Positions 17,793-26,574 are shown, numbered from the stretch's first letter. The stretch: DNA of 64,000 bases from an uncultured bacterium (GCA_902780525.1 CACZFL010000012.1:16835-80834); one strand, 5' to 3'. The notes: generated from the letters alone by a model not told the origin. Numbers and translations: made by a program.

Positions 17793-19070
17793 TTAAGATA
17801 AATTATATACAAGCTCTTCAAACTCAGGGAATGATATTTTTGTCCACTCAAAGCCATTAATTGCAATTTCTTCTTCTGCAACAAGTCCGGCAATATAAAA
17901 ACTCATAGCAAGTCTGTGGTCGTGATAGCTTTCAAGCTCTGCTCCGCCTTTAATACTCTTTTTGCCGTTTATTATAAAACCGTCAGAAGTTTCAGTTATA
18001 TCTATTCCGATTTTGGTAAGTTCTGATACAAGACACTTTATCCTGTCAGATTCTTTGTTTCTTAAATCTTCAGCGTTTTTAACAATTGTTTGACCATCTG
18101 CCTGCGAAGCAAGAACTGCAATTACAGGAAGTTCATCAATCAGCCTTGGTATATCATTACCCTCAATAACGCTGCCTTTCAGATTATCTGAATACTGAAT
18201 CCTCAAATCACCGACTTCCTCTCCTGATTCAAGACGCCTGTCAATTATTTTTATTATTCCGTTCATTCGTTCGGCAACGTCAATAATGCCTGTTCTTGTC
18301 GGGTTAAGACCAATGTTTTTTATTAAAAAATCTGAACCCGGCACAATCAAACCTGCAACGATAAAAAATGCGGCAGAAGAGATGTCACCGACTATCGAAA
18401 TATCTTTTGCTGTGAGCTGTGAGGGGTAAATTGTAACTGAATTACCTTCAGTTTTTATATCTGCTTCAAGATACTTAAGCATAAGCTCTGTGTGATCTCT
18501 TGATATATATGGTTCTGTATAAGTTGTACTGCCATCTGCTTTGAGGCCGGCAAGAAGAATACAGGACTTCACCTGAGCACTTGCCAGTTTAGAAAAGTAG
18601 TTAATACCTCTTAATTTACATCCGTGAATAGTGAGTGGTGCATGCCCATCGACGGATTCAATGTCTGCACCCATCTGACTCAATGGTTCAATAATTCTTT
18701 TCATCGGACGTTTTGAAAGACTTTCATCACCGATGATAACGGAATCAAAATTTTGACCTGCAAGAATTCCTGAAATTAGCCTTGTTGTTGTACCTGAGTT
18801 TCCTGCATCAAGGGGGGTAAGTGATTTTTTTAGGTTACCGTCTGATTTTACGGCTAACGTTTTGTTATCAATAAATTCGATATCCGTTCCAAGTTGTTTA
18901 AATATATTCAGCGTTGAATGACAATCGGCTCCGCTTGAAAAGTTTTTAATAATACATTCCCCTTTTGCTATTGATGAAAACATAACAGCACGATGAGATA
19001 CTGACTTATCCGCCGGAATTGTTATTTCGCCTTTTAAACCTTTTTTTAATTTTTGGACAGTTTTTAACAT
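17793..19070 (-). CDS. aroA: 3-phosphoshikimate 1-carboxyvinyltransferase (EPSP synthase)
   Basis: The 425-residue protein catalyses the sixth step of the shikimate pathway: shikimate 3-phosphate plus phosphoenolpyruvate gives EPSP. Conserved stretches include PADKSVSHRAVM, LDAGNSGTTTRLISG, SKRPMKRIIEPLSQMGA, the D-E-L-P motif (IDELPVIAVLASQADG), LRNKESDRI and YHDHRLAMSF. The length is normal. It shows that aromatic amino acid synthesis is at least partly retained. It is not in an operon with other aro genes here. Confidence 0.96.
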   Translation of the reverse strand: MLKTVQKLKKGLKGEITIPADKSVSHRAVMFSSIAKGECIIKNFSSGADCHSTLNIFKQLGTDIEFIDNKTLAVKSDGNLKKSLTPLDAGNSGTTTRLISGILAGQNFDSVIIGDESLSKRPMKRIIEPLSQMGADIESVDGHAPLTIHGCKLRGINYFSKLASAQVKSCILLAGLKADGSTTYTEPYISRDHTELMLKYLEADIKTEGNSVTIYPSQLTAKDISIVGDISSAAFFIVAGLIVPGSDFLIKNIGLNPTRTGIIDVAERMNGIIKIIDRRLESGEEVGDLRIQYSDNLKGSVIEGNDIPRLIDELPVIAVLASQADGQTIVKNAEDLRNKESDRIKCLVSELTKIGIDITETSDGFIINGKKSIKGGAELESYHDHRLAMSFYIAGLVAEEEIAINGFEWTKISFPEFEELVYNLS

Positions 19071-19123
19071 AGTCTTATTCTAACATATATGTAACAATTT
19101 TGTAATAATTATCCCTTTATCTC

Positions 19124-19150
19124 TAAAGTTTTTGTGAATTTTGCCGATAA
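19124..19150 (+). promoter_or_regulatory. Sigma-28 (FliA) promoter, exact consensus
   Basis: TAAAGTTT (19124-19131), an 11-base spacer and GCCGATAA (19143-19150) match the sigma-28 consensus at all positions. It points at the gene starting at 19186. Confidence 0.88.
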
Positions 19151-19185
19151 AAACAGTATAAAGAAAAGACTCAGGGGTGCGTAAA

Positions 19186-19575
19186 ATGGTACTCAGTATC
19201 GGTTCATACTTTGGATTCAGGCCGAAACCCGATGCCGAATGGCAAAGGATTATTGATAAACTGTGGAATGATTTTGGTATTCGTTCTTCGGGCAGTAAAT
19301 CACTTGATAAACAAAAACTTCATGAGCTTGAACTCAGGCAGGCTGAACAAGAATCTGCCGTAAGAAGTAAATTTATAACAGTGTCAAAATCCGAGCAGGA
19401 AAAAATACAGGCAAAGAAAATAACAAGAAAGGCAGAAAATGCGTTCAACCAGGATACTGAACCGACAAAAGGTGCTGAAATTCTGGGTAAACAAATATTC
19501 CAGGCTATTCAAATGAAACAGGAGCTTGATAATACTGATAATAAAAGAAAACGTGATAATAGATACCAGTCGTAA
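19186..19575 (+). CDS. Small hypothetical protein under a sigma-28 promoter
   Basis: With ATG 19186 (AGGGG eight bases upstream) the protein has 129 residues; a GTG at 19177 is also in frame but lies too close to that site. It is polar and mostly helical: an N-terminal VLSIGSYFGFRPKPDAEWQR segment, then a long charged stretch (KQKLHELELRQAEQESAVRS; IQAKKITRKAENAF) and a basic tail. It has no signal peptide, membrane segment or known family motif. The exact FliA promoter upstream and the coiled, charged character would fit an export chaperone or a secreted accessory protein, but this is speculation. It is convergent with kdsA. Confidence 0.7.
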   Translation: MVLSIGSYFGFRPKPDAEWQRIIDKLWNDFGIRSSGSKSLDKQKLHELELRQAEQESAVRSKFITVSKSEQEKIQAKKITRKAENAFNQDTEPTKGAEILGKQIFQAIQMKQELDNTDNKRKRDNRYQS

Positions 19576-19576
19576 A

Positions 19577-20386
19577 TTATCTGACCAGCTTAAAAATTTC
19601 GTTGCATTTTGAGAACACTTTTTCCGCATCTTTCAGGAACAGCATGTTTGGTCCGTCACAAAGGGCTTGGTCAGGATTCGGATGAACTTCAAAGAAGAGA
19701 ACATCAGCCCCTGCTGCCATAGCACAGTTTGCCAGAACGGGAACAAATCTTCTGTCACCGCCTGTTGAATCACCGTTTGAACCGGGCATTTGAACGCTGT
19801 GAGTTGCATCAAATACAACAGGATATCCAAACTCTTTCATAATAGGAATTGCACGAAAATCAGACACAAGGTTGTTGTATCCGAAAGTAACTCCTCTATC
19901 CGTTACCATAATATTTTTGTTTCCGCTGTCTTCAACTTTTTTGACTAAACTTTTCATTTGTTCAGGTGCAAGGAATTGACCTTTTTTTATGTTAACAATT
20001 TTTCCTGTTTTAGCAGCTGCAACCAACAAATCAGTCTGACGGCAAAGGAATGCCGGAATCTGCAAAATGTCCGCAACTTCTGCTGCAACAGGAGCCTGGT
20101 CTGGAGTGTGAATGTCAGTTACTATCGGTACGTCAAATTCTTTTTTGATTTGAGCTAGATATTCCAAACCTTTTTCCATACCCAAACCGCGATAGGATTT
20201 AATTGAAGAACGGTTAGCTTTGTCATAAGAGCACTTGAAAACGTAGTTTATACCATTTTTTTCACAAATTTCTTTCAGCCCTTCAGCAGTTTCTCTCATA
20301 ATATCCAAAGATTCCACCGCACAAGGTCCTGCTAGAATTGTAAGTTTGTTATTTCCGATTACAAAGTCTTTTAGTTTTATGCTCAT
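19577..20386 (-). CDS. kdsA: 3-deoxy-8-phosphooctulonate synthase
   Basis: KdsA condenses phosphoenolpyruvate with arabinose 5-phosphate to give KDO 8-phosphate, the first committed step towards the LPS inner core. The 269-residue protein has [79 protein letters not shown] and [16 protein letters not shown] chose ATG 20386 (MSIKLKDF) because the 11 upstream residues overlap the preceding gene and are not family-like. It forms an operon with the activase gene 17 bases upstream. Its presence indicates an outer membrane with LPS, or at least a KDO sugar. Confidence 0.95.
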   Translation of the reverse strand: MSIKLKDFVIGNNKLTILAGPCAVESLDIMRETAEGLKEICEKNGINYVFKCSYDKANRSSIKSYRGLGMEKGLEYLAQIKKEFDVPIVTDIHTPDQAPVAAEVADILQIPAFLCRQTDLLVAAAKTGKIVNIKKGQFLAPEQMKSLVKKVEDSGNKNIMVTDRGVTFGYNNLVSDFRAIPIMKEFGYPVVFDATHSVQMPGSNGDSTGGDRRFVPVLANCAMAAGADVLFFEVHPNPDQALCDGPNMLFLKDAEKVFSKCNEIFKLVR

Positions 20387-20403
20387 ATTTATTCTTTTAC
20401 CCC

Positions 20404-21408
20404 CTAGCCGATATCCCAACGACCGCAGGTGCCGCCCCAGCGGGCGATGATGTTGCCTTTAATATCTCCTATTTTCTGAACGTGGCCGACTGGCTCAGAG
20501 CCTTCAAGGATTGTGATAACTTCGCAGTTATTAGAACAGCCCGTACACTGACAAGTCACTGACTGGAAGTTCATATTCCCAACTTCCCAGCCTTTGAACT
20601 TGGTTGATGTTTCTGTATATTGGTGATTTTCCATAGCCAATAGTGCCGCACCGATTGCACCCATTGTCTGGTGGTGTTCTGGAACAACTACTTTCGCATT
20701 TAAAGCTTCTTCAAATGCTTTAACCATACCTGTATTAGATGCAACACCACCCTGGAAAGAAAATATCGGAAGAAGTTCTTTTCCTAATGCTAAGTTACTT
20801 AAATAGTTTCTTACAAGAGCCTGACAAAGACCGTATAATAAATCTTCAACAGGGTAGCCCAATTGCTGCTTGTGGATTAAGTCTGATTCTGCAAAAACGC
20901 CGCATCTTCCAGCGATACGTGCCGGATTCTCGGAACGCAGTGCTGTTTCTCCGAATTGTTCAATCGGAACATTTAGTCTTTGAGCCTGGTGGTCAAGGAA
21001 ACTTCCTGTACCTGCTGCACAAACAGTATTCATTGCAAAATCGGTTACGATACCATCACGGAGAATAATAATTTTACTGTCTTGTCCGCCGATTTCTAAG
21101 ATTGTTTGTACTCCCGGAATATTGGTACTTGCTGCAACTGCGTGTGCTGTAATTTCATTTTTGACTACATCGGCACCAACCAGCGCACCTGCAAGATTTC
21201 TGCCGGAACCTGTCGTACCAACACCGCAAACTTTGTATTCACAAAGCGCCTGGTTAATTATATGTCTCATACCGTCTTGTACTGCATCAACGGGACGACC
21301 TGCTGTTTTTAGCATATATGAATCAACATATTTACCTTTTTCATCAACTAATGCTAATTTTGTAGTAACCGAACCTACGTCTATTCCTAAATATACATCT
21401 AAACTCAT
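20404..21408 (-). CDS. BadF/BadG/HgdC-type acyl-CoA dehydratase activase with Cys-rich tail
   Basis: The 334-residue protein is an ASKHA-fold ATPase: [10 protein letters not shown] (8-17), [16 protein letters not shown] and [10 protein letters not shown]. Both cysteines that hold the dimer-bridging [4Fe-4S] cluster in HgdC-like activators are present ([11 protein letters not shown] and [10 protein letters not shown]). Such proteins use ATP to push an electron into 2-hydroxyacyl-CoA dehydratases. Beyond the usual end there is a tail with [10 protein letters not shown], as in larger activase-like proteins. No dehydratase subunits lie next to it, so the partner is unknown. A TATAAT (21443-21438) and GAGGAAGG precede the ATG. 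Confidence 0.85.
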   Translation of the reverse strand: MSLDVYLGIDVGSVTTKLALVDEKGKYVDSYMLKTAGRPVDAVQDGMRHIINQALCEYKVCGVGTTGSGRNLAGALVGADVVKNEITAHAVAASTNIPGVQTILEIGGQDSKIIILRDGIVTDFAMNTVCAAGTGSFLDHQAQRLNVPIEQFGETALRSENPARIAGRCGVFAESDLIHKQQLGYPVEDLLYGLCQALVRNYLSNLALGKELLPIFSFQGGVASNTGMVKAFEEALNAKVVVPEHHQTMGAIGAALLAMENHQYTETSTKFKGWEVGNMNFQSVTCQCTGCSNNCEVITILEGSEPVGHVQKIGDIKGNIIARWGGTCGRWDIG

Positions 21409-21443
21409 ATCCTAACCTTCCTCTTTCTGATAAGATAATTATA

Positions 21444-21486
21444 CCATAAAAAAACGACGGTACCGATTTTTCGATTCCGCCGTTTT
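21444..21486 (-). terminator. Terminator of the rpsH-rplF-rplR operon
   Basis: On the minus strand AAAACGGCGG pairs with CCGTCGTTTT (one G-U) around an inner CGA/TCG and an A-rich loop, followed by a T run. It lies about 60 bases after the rplR stop and before the activase promoter. Confidence 0.75.
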
Positions 21487-21542
21487 AAGTTTTGTAATGG
21501 GTTTAATTAAGCAATATAAGTATATTTACTCATTTACCCCTA

Positions 21543-21911
21543 CTAAAACATCAAGCCTGCTTCTCTTGCTGCGTCAGCTAATGCTGCAATTCTACCGTGA
21601 TATAAGAAGCCGCCTCTGTCGAATACAACACATTCAATGCCTGCTGCTTTAGCTTTTTTTGCGATAGCTTCACCAACAACCTTAGCTGCTTCGATGTTAC
21701 CGCCGTGAGCTAATTTTTCTTTAAGTTCTTTGTCAACAGATGATGCTGAAGCGATTGTTACGTGTTTTTCATCATCAATAAGCTGAGCATAAATGTGTTT
21801 TGTGCTTCTGTATACTGCTAAACGTGGGAACTCAGTAGTTCCTGAAAGTTTAACTCTGATAGACTGATGTCTTTTTTGTACTTTTGGTTTTCTAATTTCT
21901 TGTTTAATCAT
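21543..21911 (-). CDS. rplR: 50S ribosomal protein L18
   Basis: The 122-residue protein matches L18: [53 protein letters not shown] and the ending [21 protein letters not shown]18 helps bind 5S rRNA to the large subunit. The start is ATG 21911 with AAGGAAAAAA upstream. It is the last gene of the short ribosomal operon; in most bacteria rpsE, rpmD and rplO would follow, but here a terminator and an unrelated gene do. Confidence 0.96.
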   Translation of the reverse strand: MIKQEIRKPKVQKRHQSIRVKLSGTTEFPRLAVYRSTKHIYAQLIDDEKHVTIASASSVDKELKEKLAHGGNIEAAKVVGEAIAKKAKAAGIECVVFDRGGFLYHGRIAALADAAREAGLMF

Positions 21912-22031
21912 TTTTTTCCTTCTTTCTTACTGCTTTAACGGGCTAAAGCCCTTCACATGTAAATTTTAAACCGCCTGTGCAATCAAAGATTGCTTCGTTC
22001 CTTCACTTACGTTTCGTCACAACGGCGGTTT
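21912..22031 (-). promoter_or_regulatory. Structured rplF-rplR intercistronic region
   Basis: Read on the minus strand, the leader of rplR has AAACCGCC and GGCGGTTT pairing over about 60 bases, an inner GCAATC-TTT-GATTGC hairpin, and a GGGCT-TTA-GCCC hairpin nearer the start codon. No gene fits. This could be a translational control site, processing site or intergenic repeat. The pairing is seen; the role is not known. Confidence 0.5.
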
Positions 22032-22098
22032 CGTAGTGTTTCGTCCACTGCTCGCATTGCTTATGCAACACGACACCGGACTTCACACCGGCATACGC
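22032..22098 (-). repeat. Intercistronic structured repeat, copy A (after rplF)
   Basis: This 67-base sequence begins two bases after the rplF stop and aligns along its length with copy B after rpsH: GCGTA(T/A)GCCGGTGTGA at one end and CGAAACACTACG at the other. The central hairpin is TTGC-ATAA-GCAA here and TTTGC-TGAA-GCAAA in copy B, so the pairing is kept while bases differ. Confidence 0.7.
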
Positions 22099-22100
22099 CA

Positions 22101-22640
22101 TTATTTCTTACCGGCTTTACCTGCTTTACGTCTGATGTATTCACCTTCGTACTTAACACCTTTTCCTTTGTAAACTTCAGGAGGTCTTTTTCCTCTGATG
22201 AATGCTGCGATATCGCCGACAGCCTGTTTGTTTGAACCGCTAACAGTGATTTTTGTGTTAGCTTCTACTGCGAAAGTAATTCCTTCCGGAGCTTCAATAA
22301 GAACCGGGTGAGAATAACCGAGTGCCATGTTAAGATTTTTGCCTTCCATAGCTGCACGATAACCAACACCAACGATTTCTAATTTCTTTTCAAAACCTTT
22401 CGAAACACCTGTTACAGCGTTTGCAATAAGAGTTCTGAATAAACCGTGAAGAGCACCTGCTTTTCTGTCGTCAGAGTTCTGTTCAACGATGATTTGGTTT
22501 TCTTTTTGAGAAACTTTAACTTCATCTCTGAAAGAAACTGATTCAGTACCCTTAGGTCCTTTAACGGTAATTGTATTACCTTCTATCTTTACTTCTACCC
22601 CTGATGGGATATCAATAGGTTTTTTACCAATACGTGACAT
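22101..22640 (-). CDS. rplF: 50S ribosomal protein L6
   Basis: With ATG 22640 the protein begins [17 protein letters not shown] and has 179 residues, the standard L6 length. AAAGGAG lies at ideal spacing, so the longer in-frame start at 22682 is rejected. Other L6 stretches: [41 protein letters not shown] and [22 protein letters not shown]6 binds 23S rRNA near the sarcin-ricin loop. It lies between rpsH and rplR, each separated by about 130-190 bases rather than the few bases usual in the spc operon. Confidence 0.97.
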   Translation of the reverse strand: MSRIGKKPIDIPSGVEVKIEGNTITVKGPKGTESVSFRDEVKVSQKENQIIVEQNSDDRKAGALHGLFRTLIANAVTGVSKGFEKKLEIVGVGYRAAMEGKNLNMALGYSHPVLIEAPEGITFAVEANTKITVSGSNKQAVGDIAAFIRGKRPPEVYKGKGVKYEGEYIRRKAGKAGKK

Positions 22641-22705
22641 ATTATTTTCTCCTTTAAATTTGTACATCGGCTTTTCTGTCAATTGAACCGATTTGATTGT
22701 GATAA

Positions 22706-22770
22706 CGTAGTGTTTCGCCCTGCTTACATTTGCTTCAGCAAACGCAACTCCGGCTCACACCGGCTTACGC
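22706..22770 (-). repeat. Intercistronic structured repeat, copy B (after rpsH)
   Basis: This 65-base sequence starts right after the rpsH stop codon. It carries CCGG-TGTGAG-CCGG and a TTTGC-TGAA-GCAAA hairpin and ends with GGCGAAACACTACG. It aligns with copy A with compensating changes in the hairpin. Confidence 0.7.
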
Positions 22771-23166
22771 TTAATATATATAGCAAAGAACTTCGCCGCC
22801 AAGGTTTTCTTTTCTTGCTTTACGGTCAGTCAATAAACCTTTGCTTGTTGAAACAATTGCTATACCCATACCGCCCATAACCTGCGGTAAGTTCTTAGCT
22901 TTGCAGTAGCTTCTTAAACCAGGTTTAGAAACTCTCTTTAAGCTTGTGATAACGGGCTTATTAGCTTCATCATATTTAAGTTCAATTGATAAAGTCTTGA
23001 AGTGTCCGTCAACTTTTTCTGAGTAATCAACAATGTAGCCTTCTTCTTTTAATAGTTTAGCCAATGCAACTTTTAATTTAGAAGATGGTAATTCTACTGA
23101 TGGGTGCGAAACAACATTAGCGTTTCTGATTCTTGTTAGCATATCTGCTATCGGATCTGTGTTCAT
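22771..23166 (-). CDS. rpsH: 30S ribosomal protein S8
   Basis: With ATG 23166 (AAAGGAAAA upstream) the protein has 131 residues and starts [16 protein letters not shown] as S8 does. The C-terminus has [34 protein letters not shown] and the final [10 protein letters not shown]8 binds helix 21 of 16S rRNA and is the translational repressor of the spc operon in E. coli. Here it is the first gene of its transcript, with a leader of roughly 150 bases, so feedback control through that leader is possible. Confidence 0.97.
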   Translation of the reverse strand: MNTDPIADMLTRIRNANVVSHPSVELPSSKLKVALAKLLKEEGYIVDYSEKVDGHFKTLSIELKYDEANKPVITSLKRVSKPGLRSYCKAKNLPQVMGGMGIAIVSTSKGLLTDRKARKENLGGEVLCYIY

Positions 23167-23506
23167 ATTTTTTCCTTTACTGTTATGGAGTAGTTTAAAT
23201 ATCACGATTTACAAAACGTGAGAATATTGCATTTCGGCTATTTACTTGCTCCGAGTACCCGTCACTTGCTGAACTAATTTTTGCTTCAATAAAAAGCGTC
23301 TTTCAGTAGTCTGACAAACTAATGTTAGCATGAACATTTTTTTATTTCAACAGTTTTTTTATTCTGCTTGTTAATAAAAACTAGCCAATTAGTGAATATA
23401 AAAAGAACAGAGTTTTGGTTTAAATATAATTATTAAATCTTTTTCATACTTCCAGCTATTCTTAATTCCAGGGGTAAATATATTTTATTTATCCCATTTT
23501 TTTATC
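23167..23506 (-). promoter_or_regulatory. Leader and promoter region of the rpsH operon
   Basis: No gene is seen in these 340 bases; rpsN and rplE, the usual upstream neighbours, are absent. On the minus strand TTGAAA (23350-23345), N17, TAACAT (23327-23322) forms a plausible sigma-70 promoter. The transcript leader contains a CACG...CGTG stem near 23205-23220. A GGGGTAAA motif lies near 23471. Confidence 0.6.
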
Positions 23507-24151
23507 TTAACTTTCCTCTTTTAGCATAAGGATGGCGGAGTTAAGCTCTTCTTTCAGGTAATCAAGTTGTTGCTCAATATTCCCGGGGCTGTATATAGAG
23601 CCGCTTTCTGTATATGCCATAAATCTCTGGTATTTTGCGGCTTCCTTTCTTAATTCCATAACTGTTTTAACGTATCTGTTTACTTCAATTAACTTTCTGA
23701 AAGATTCATAATAGCTTTCAGGTTTTCCGTCATATTTTTGTGCAAGGTAATCAATGTTTATTGTAAGCAGGTTTGCTTTTGAAACAAATAGTTGAAGACT
23801 TTCATTGTCTTCAATACAGTCATACAATTTTTCCAACATTGGTATAATATTATTTGCATCATTTTCGTATTGTGATGTCTTATCTTTTTTCTGAATAATA
23901 TCAATAAATGCTGGATTATCTCTCGGAACAGGTTTAAGTTCAGACGGATTATCAAATTGCTGCGGTTCAAAAACCGGTTCTGCTACATTCACTTTCGGTT
24001 TTACGCTTTTGTTTTCAATATCAGGCAGACTTCCCGCATACCCTTTTCCCTGCAGTTCTTTTTCCAGGTTCTTATCTTTTTTATTCCAAAAGAATGCCTG
24101 TGATGGCAAGGCAAAACTTAAAACTATTAATAAAGCTACCAGTTTCTTCAT
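23507..24151 (-). CDS. Exported hypothetical protein
   Basis: The 214-residue protein starts with a signal peptide (MKKLVALLIVLSFALPSQAF, probable cleavage after SQA). The mature part begins with a basic FFWNKKDK stretch and a proline-rich linker (VAEPVFEPQQFDNPSELKPV), then a helical domain (about 85-214) with NIIPMLEKLYDCIEDNESLQ and YLKEELNSAILMLKEES. It is probably periplasmic. It follows recR on the same strand by 51 bases. I do not recognise the family. Confidence 0.72.
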   Translation of the reverse strand: MKKLVALLIVLSFALPSQAFFWNKKDKNLEKELQGKGYAGSLPDIENKSVKPKVNVAEPVFEPQQFDNPSELKPVPRDNPAFIDIIQKKDKTSQYENDANNIIPMLEKLYDCIEDNESLQLFVSKANLLTINIDYLAQKYDGKPESYYESFRKLIEVNRYVKTVMELRKEAAKYQRFMAYTESGSIYSPGNIEQQLDYLKEELNSAILMLKEES

Positions 24152-24202
24152 AATATAATTATATTTATTTTAAATCAAAAGACAACATTTGTGTGTAGGA
24201 TT

Positions 24203-24799
24203 TTATAATTCTCTTCTGCCTTCTATCGCACGAGCAAGGGTAACTTCATCCGCGTATTCCAAATCTGCACCGACCGGAATACCAAAGGCGATGCGTGATA
24301 TTTTTATGCCGAACGGTTTAATAAGTTTTGTAAGATAAAGACTAGTAGCTTCACCTTCAACAGACGGAGAAAGCGCAAGTATAACTTCTTGTACAGTATC
24401 GTCAGTAAGCCTGGTTAACAATTCTTTTATTCTTATATCTTCTGCACCTATTCCGTCAATCGGAGAAATTAAGCCTTGTAAAACGTGATATAAACCTCTG
24501 TATTCGTTGGTTTTTTCGATTGCGATTAAATCTTTTGTTTCAGCAACTACGCAGATAACTGATTTATTACGATTATTTGATGAACAAATCTCACAGGGAC
24601 TTTGGGTTGATATGTTGTAGCAAATTTCACAGGTTCTTGCGCTTCTTTTTGCCATAATTATTGCATTTGCGAATTTTTCTACTTCACTAAGAGGCATCTT
24701 TAATACCTGAAAAGCCATCCGTTGTGCAGATTTTGGGCCAACGGATGGAAATTTTTGAAACTGTTCTATTAATGCTGCTATGGATTTCGGATAAATCAT
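24203..24799 (-). CDS. recR: Recombination protein RecR
   Basis: The 198-residue protein has the RecR plan: an N-terminal HhH region (FQKFPSVGPKSAQRMAFQ), a four-cysteine zinc finger (CEICYNIS...CEICSS), a Toprim domain (VICVVAETKDLIAIEKT...YHVLQGLISPIDGIG) and a C-terminal Walker B-like segment (GIPVGADLEYADEVTL). With RecO and RecF it loads RecA at gaps. The gene follows ybaB by 27 bases, a pairing seen in many bacteria. Confidence 0.96.
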   Translation of the reverse strand: MIYPKSIAALIEQFQKFPSVGPKSAQRMAFQVLKMPLSEVEKFANAIIMAKRSARTCEICYNISTQSPCEICSSNNRNKSVICVVAETKDLIAIEKTNEYRGLYHVLQGLISPIDGIGAEDIRIKELLTRLTDDTVQEVILALSPSVEGEATSLYLTKLIKPFGIKISRIAFGIPVGADLEYADEVTLARAIEGRREL

Positions 24800-24826
24800 A
24801 CTTTTATAACGTTTACCCCTTTACCC

Positions 24827-25162
24827 CTAAAAAAGTCCCGGGATTGAAATACCGCCTGTAACAGCTTTCATTTTTTCTTCCATTATTTTTTGTGCTTTTT
24901 CGGAAGTCTGGTTTATTGCTGCTGTAATTATATCTTCAAGCATTTCAATTGTATCTTCTGAAACAGAAGCCGGATCATCAGGATTAATTGCTTCTGCAGT
25001 AAGTTTGATTGATTTAAAAATACCTTTTCCGTCACAAATAACTGAAACAGAACCATTGCCTGCTTCTCCAGATATTTCCATACCGTTTAATTCTTCCTGT
25101 GCATCTTTTAATCTTTTTTGTATGTTCTGAGCCTGTTTCATCATATTCATCATATTCATCAT
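24827..25162 (-). CDS. YbaB/EbfC family nucleoid-associated protein
   Basis: The 111-residue protein is a typical YbaB/EbfC homodimeric DNA-binding protein: a Met-rich N-terminal helix (MMKQAQNIQKRLKDAQEEL), the GNGSVSVICDGKGIFKSIKL beta sheet and a long C-terminal helix (LEDIITAAINQTSEKAQKIM). AAGGAG lies 8 bases before the first ATG at 25162. It pairs with recR downstream, and yebC lies just upstream, suggesting one repair/nucleoid transcript. Confidence 0.92.
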   Translation of the reverse strand: MMNMMNMMKQAQNIQKRLKDAQEELNGMEISGEAGNGSVSVICDGKGIFKSIKLTAEAINPDDPASVSEDTIEMLEDIITAAINQTSEKAQKIMEEKMKAVTGGISIPGLF

Positions 25163-25196
25163 AATAAAATCTCCTTAAAATTTACCCCTGTACTTA

Positions 25197-25955
25197 CTAT
25201 AATTGTTCTTCGATTTTTGCCATCAAGTCATCGTCAATGTCAAAATTGGCATACACATTTTGAACGTCATCATGTTCTTCAAGTCTGCCCAGTAATCTCA
25301 TTATATTTATTGCGGTTTTTTCATCCGTAACTTCAATTGTATTTTGCGGAACTCTTGTAAATTCAGCTGTTACTGATTTGAAACCTTCTTTTTCCAACCC
25401 TTCTGCAATAGGCTGTAAATTAGGAATAGATGTATAAACTTTGTATTCGTCTTCTTCTTCAACGATATCATCTGCATCAAGGTTAATAGCAGCTTCAAAC
25501 AGAGCATCAAAATCAACATCGTCTTTTGAGAATGTTATGCAGCCTTTCTTATCGAACATAAAACTTACACAACCTGTTTCCCCGAGGTTTCCGTTAAATT
25601 TTGTGAAATAGCTTCTGATATCGCCTGCGGTTCTGTTTTTGTTGTCTGTCATTGCTTCAATAACAACTGCAACACCGCCTGCTGCGTATCCTTCATAAGT
25701 CATTTCATCGTAGTTCTCGTTATTGCCGGCGCCTGAACCTTTTTCGATTGCACGTTTAATGTTATCATTAGGAAGTCCTGCAGCCTTTGCTTTTTCAATA
25801 GCTGTTCTTAAACGGAAGTTTCCGGCAGGGTCAGGTCCGCCAAGCTTTGATGCGACAATTAGTTCTCTTGAATATTTTTGAAACTCTGCTGCTCGGAGAG
25901 AGTCTGTTTTTGCTTTTTTGTGTTTAATAGTTGACCATTTTGAGTGTCCGCTCAT
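25197..25955 (-). CDS. YebC/PmpR family protein
   Basis: The 252-residue protein is a full-length YebC family member: MSGHSKWSTIKHKKAKTDSL at the start, GGPDPAGNFRLRTAIEKAKA, LPNDNIKRAIEKGSG, YEGYAAGGVAVVIEAMTDN, FTKFNGNLGETGCVSFMFDK and LEEHDDVQNVYANFDID. The family includes transcriptional regulators and, from more recent work, factors that relieve ribosome stalling. It lies 34 bases upstream of ybaB on the same strand. Confidence 0.94.
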   Translation of the reverse strand: MSGHSKWSTIKHKKAKTDSLRAAEFQKYSRELIVASKLGGPDPAGNFRLRTAIEKAKAAGLPNDNIKRAIEKGSGAGNNENYDEMTYEGYAAGGVAVVIEAMTDNKNRTAGDIRSYFTKFNGNLGETGCVSFMFDKKGCITFSKDDVDFDALFEAAINLDADDIVEEEDEYKVYTSIPNLQPIAEGLEKEGFKSVTAEFTRVPQNTIEVTDEKTAINIMRLLGRLEEHDDVQNVYANFDIDDDLMAKIEEQL

Positions 25956-26053
25956 TTATAATATCCCCCTTTTGACGAGTGTAAAACTTGTTTTCATCCC
26001 TGCCTTACGGCTTTTAAATTGTACTCTAAAAGTAATTAAAAGGCAATACATAT

Positions 26054-26085
26054 GAAAAGACCCGAATCTACATTCGGGTCTTTTC
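26054..26085 (-). terminator. Strong hairpin terminator
   Basis: GAAAAGACCCGAAT (26054-26067) and ATTCGGGTCTTTTC (26072-26085) form a perfect 14-bp stem with a 4-base loop. It lies 14 bases after the gene ending at 26099 and separates it from yebC. Confidence 0.85.
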
Positions 26086-26098
26086 CAAGTGAAATTTA

Positions 26099-26497
26099 TT
26101 ATAACCATTTAATAAACGCTTTTGTTAGATCTGTATCCTTTGCTTCATCTTTAATACGGTCTTTTAAATGAGTTTCGTTTATTAATTTATTAATACCGTT
26201 ACGAACTGATTTAGCAATTATTTCTCCTGATGAACTTATTGGTCCCAGTAATTTTATATATCCGTCAAGTCTTAGGTATGGATGGTACTTTACGGCCTCC
26301 GTATCTATAAAGAATATTTCTGACTTAGTGTCATTTTCTATTGCTTTTAAATTATTGTATAATTCTGAAGCTCTCTGAAGTCCTTCTTTTGTTCCTGATA
26401 ATGCATCACTTTGAGCGTACTCTAACGTTATGTCTAATGCTCGGCAGGGGATTATTCTTGCATTAAAAGATTGATTGCTTATTGGGCTGATGTTCAT
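26099..26497 (-). CDS. Small hypothetical protein with N-terminal QSFNARI motif
   Basis: This 132-residue protein has no signal peptide or membrane segment. It starts MNISPISNQSFNARI, a pattern close to those of the genes at 61981 (MQISRIQSSDYNSNFKAKL) and 62368 (MLISTNNAQSFGSIQVNL), then continues with a helical body (ALSGTKEGLQRASELYNNLK; SVRNGINKLINETHLKDRIK). AAAGGAG lies at good spacing before the ATG. The shared N-termini suggest a lineage-specific group whose first 15-20 residues have a common role, such as targeting. Function unknown. Confidence 0.7.
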   Translation of the reverse strand: MNISPISNQSFNARIIPCRALDITLEYAQSDALSGTKEGLQRASELYNNLKAIENDTKSEIFFIDTEAVKYHPYLRLDGYIKLLGPISSSGEIIAKSVRNGINKLINETHLKDRIKDEAKDTDLTKAFIKWL

Positions 26498-26574
26498 ATA
26501 AACTCCTTTATAGTTGTTATTATAAAAACATCTAAAAACTTTTTTTGCTATTTATATGATAATATTTCCCAATA

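Noticed and set aside
20387..20419. Longer kdsA start at ATG 20419
   Set aside because: The extra residues lie in the upstream activase gene, are not conserved in KdsA, and the 20386 start gives a normal KdsA N-terminus.
22641..22682. Longer rplF start at 22682
   Set aside because: AAAGGAG lies exactly in front of ATG 22640, and L6 proteins begin MSRIGKKPI.
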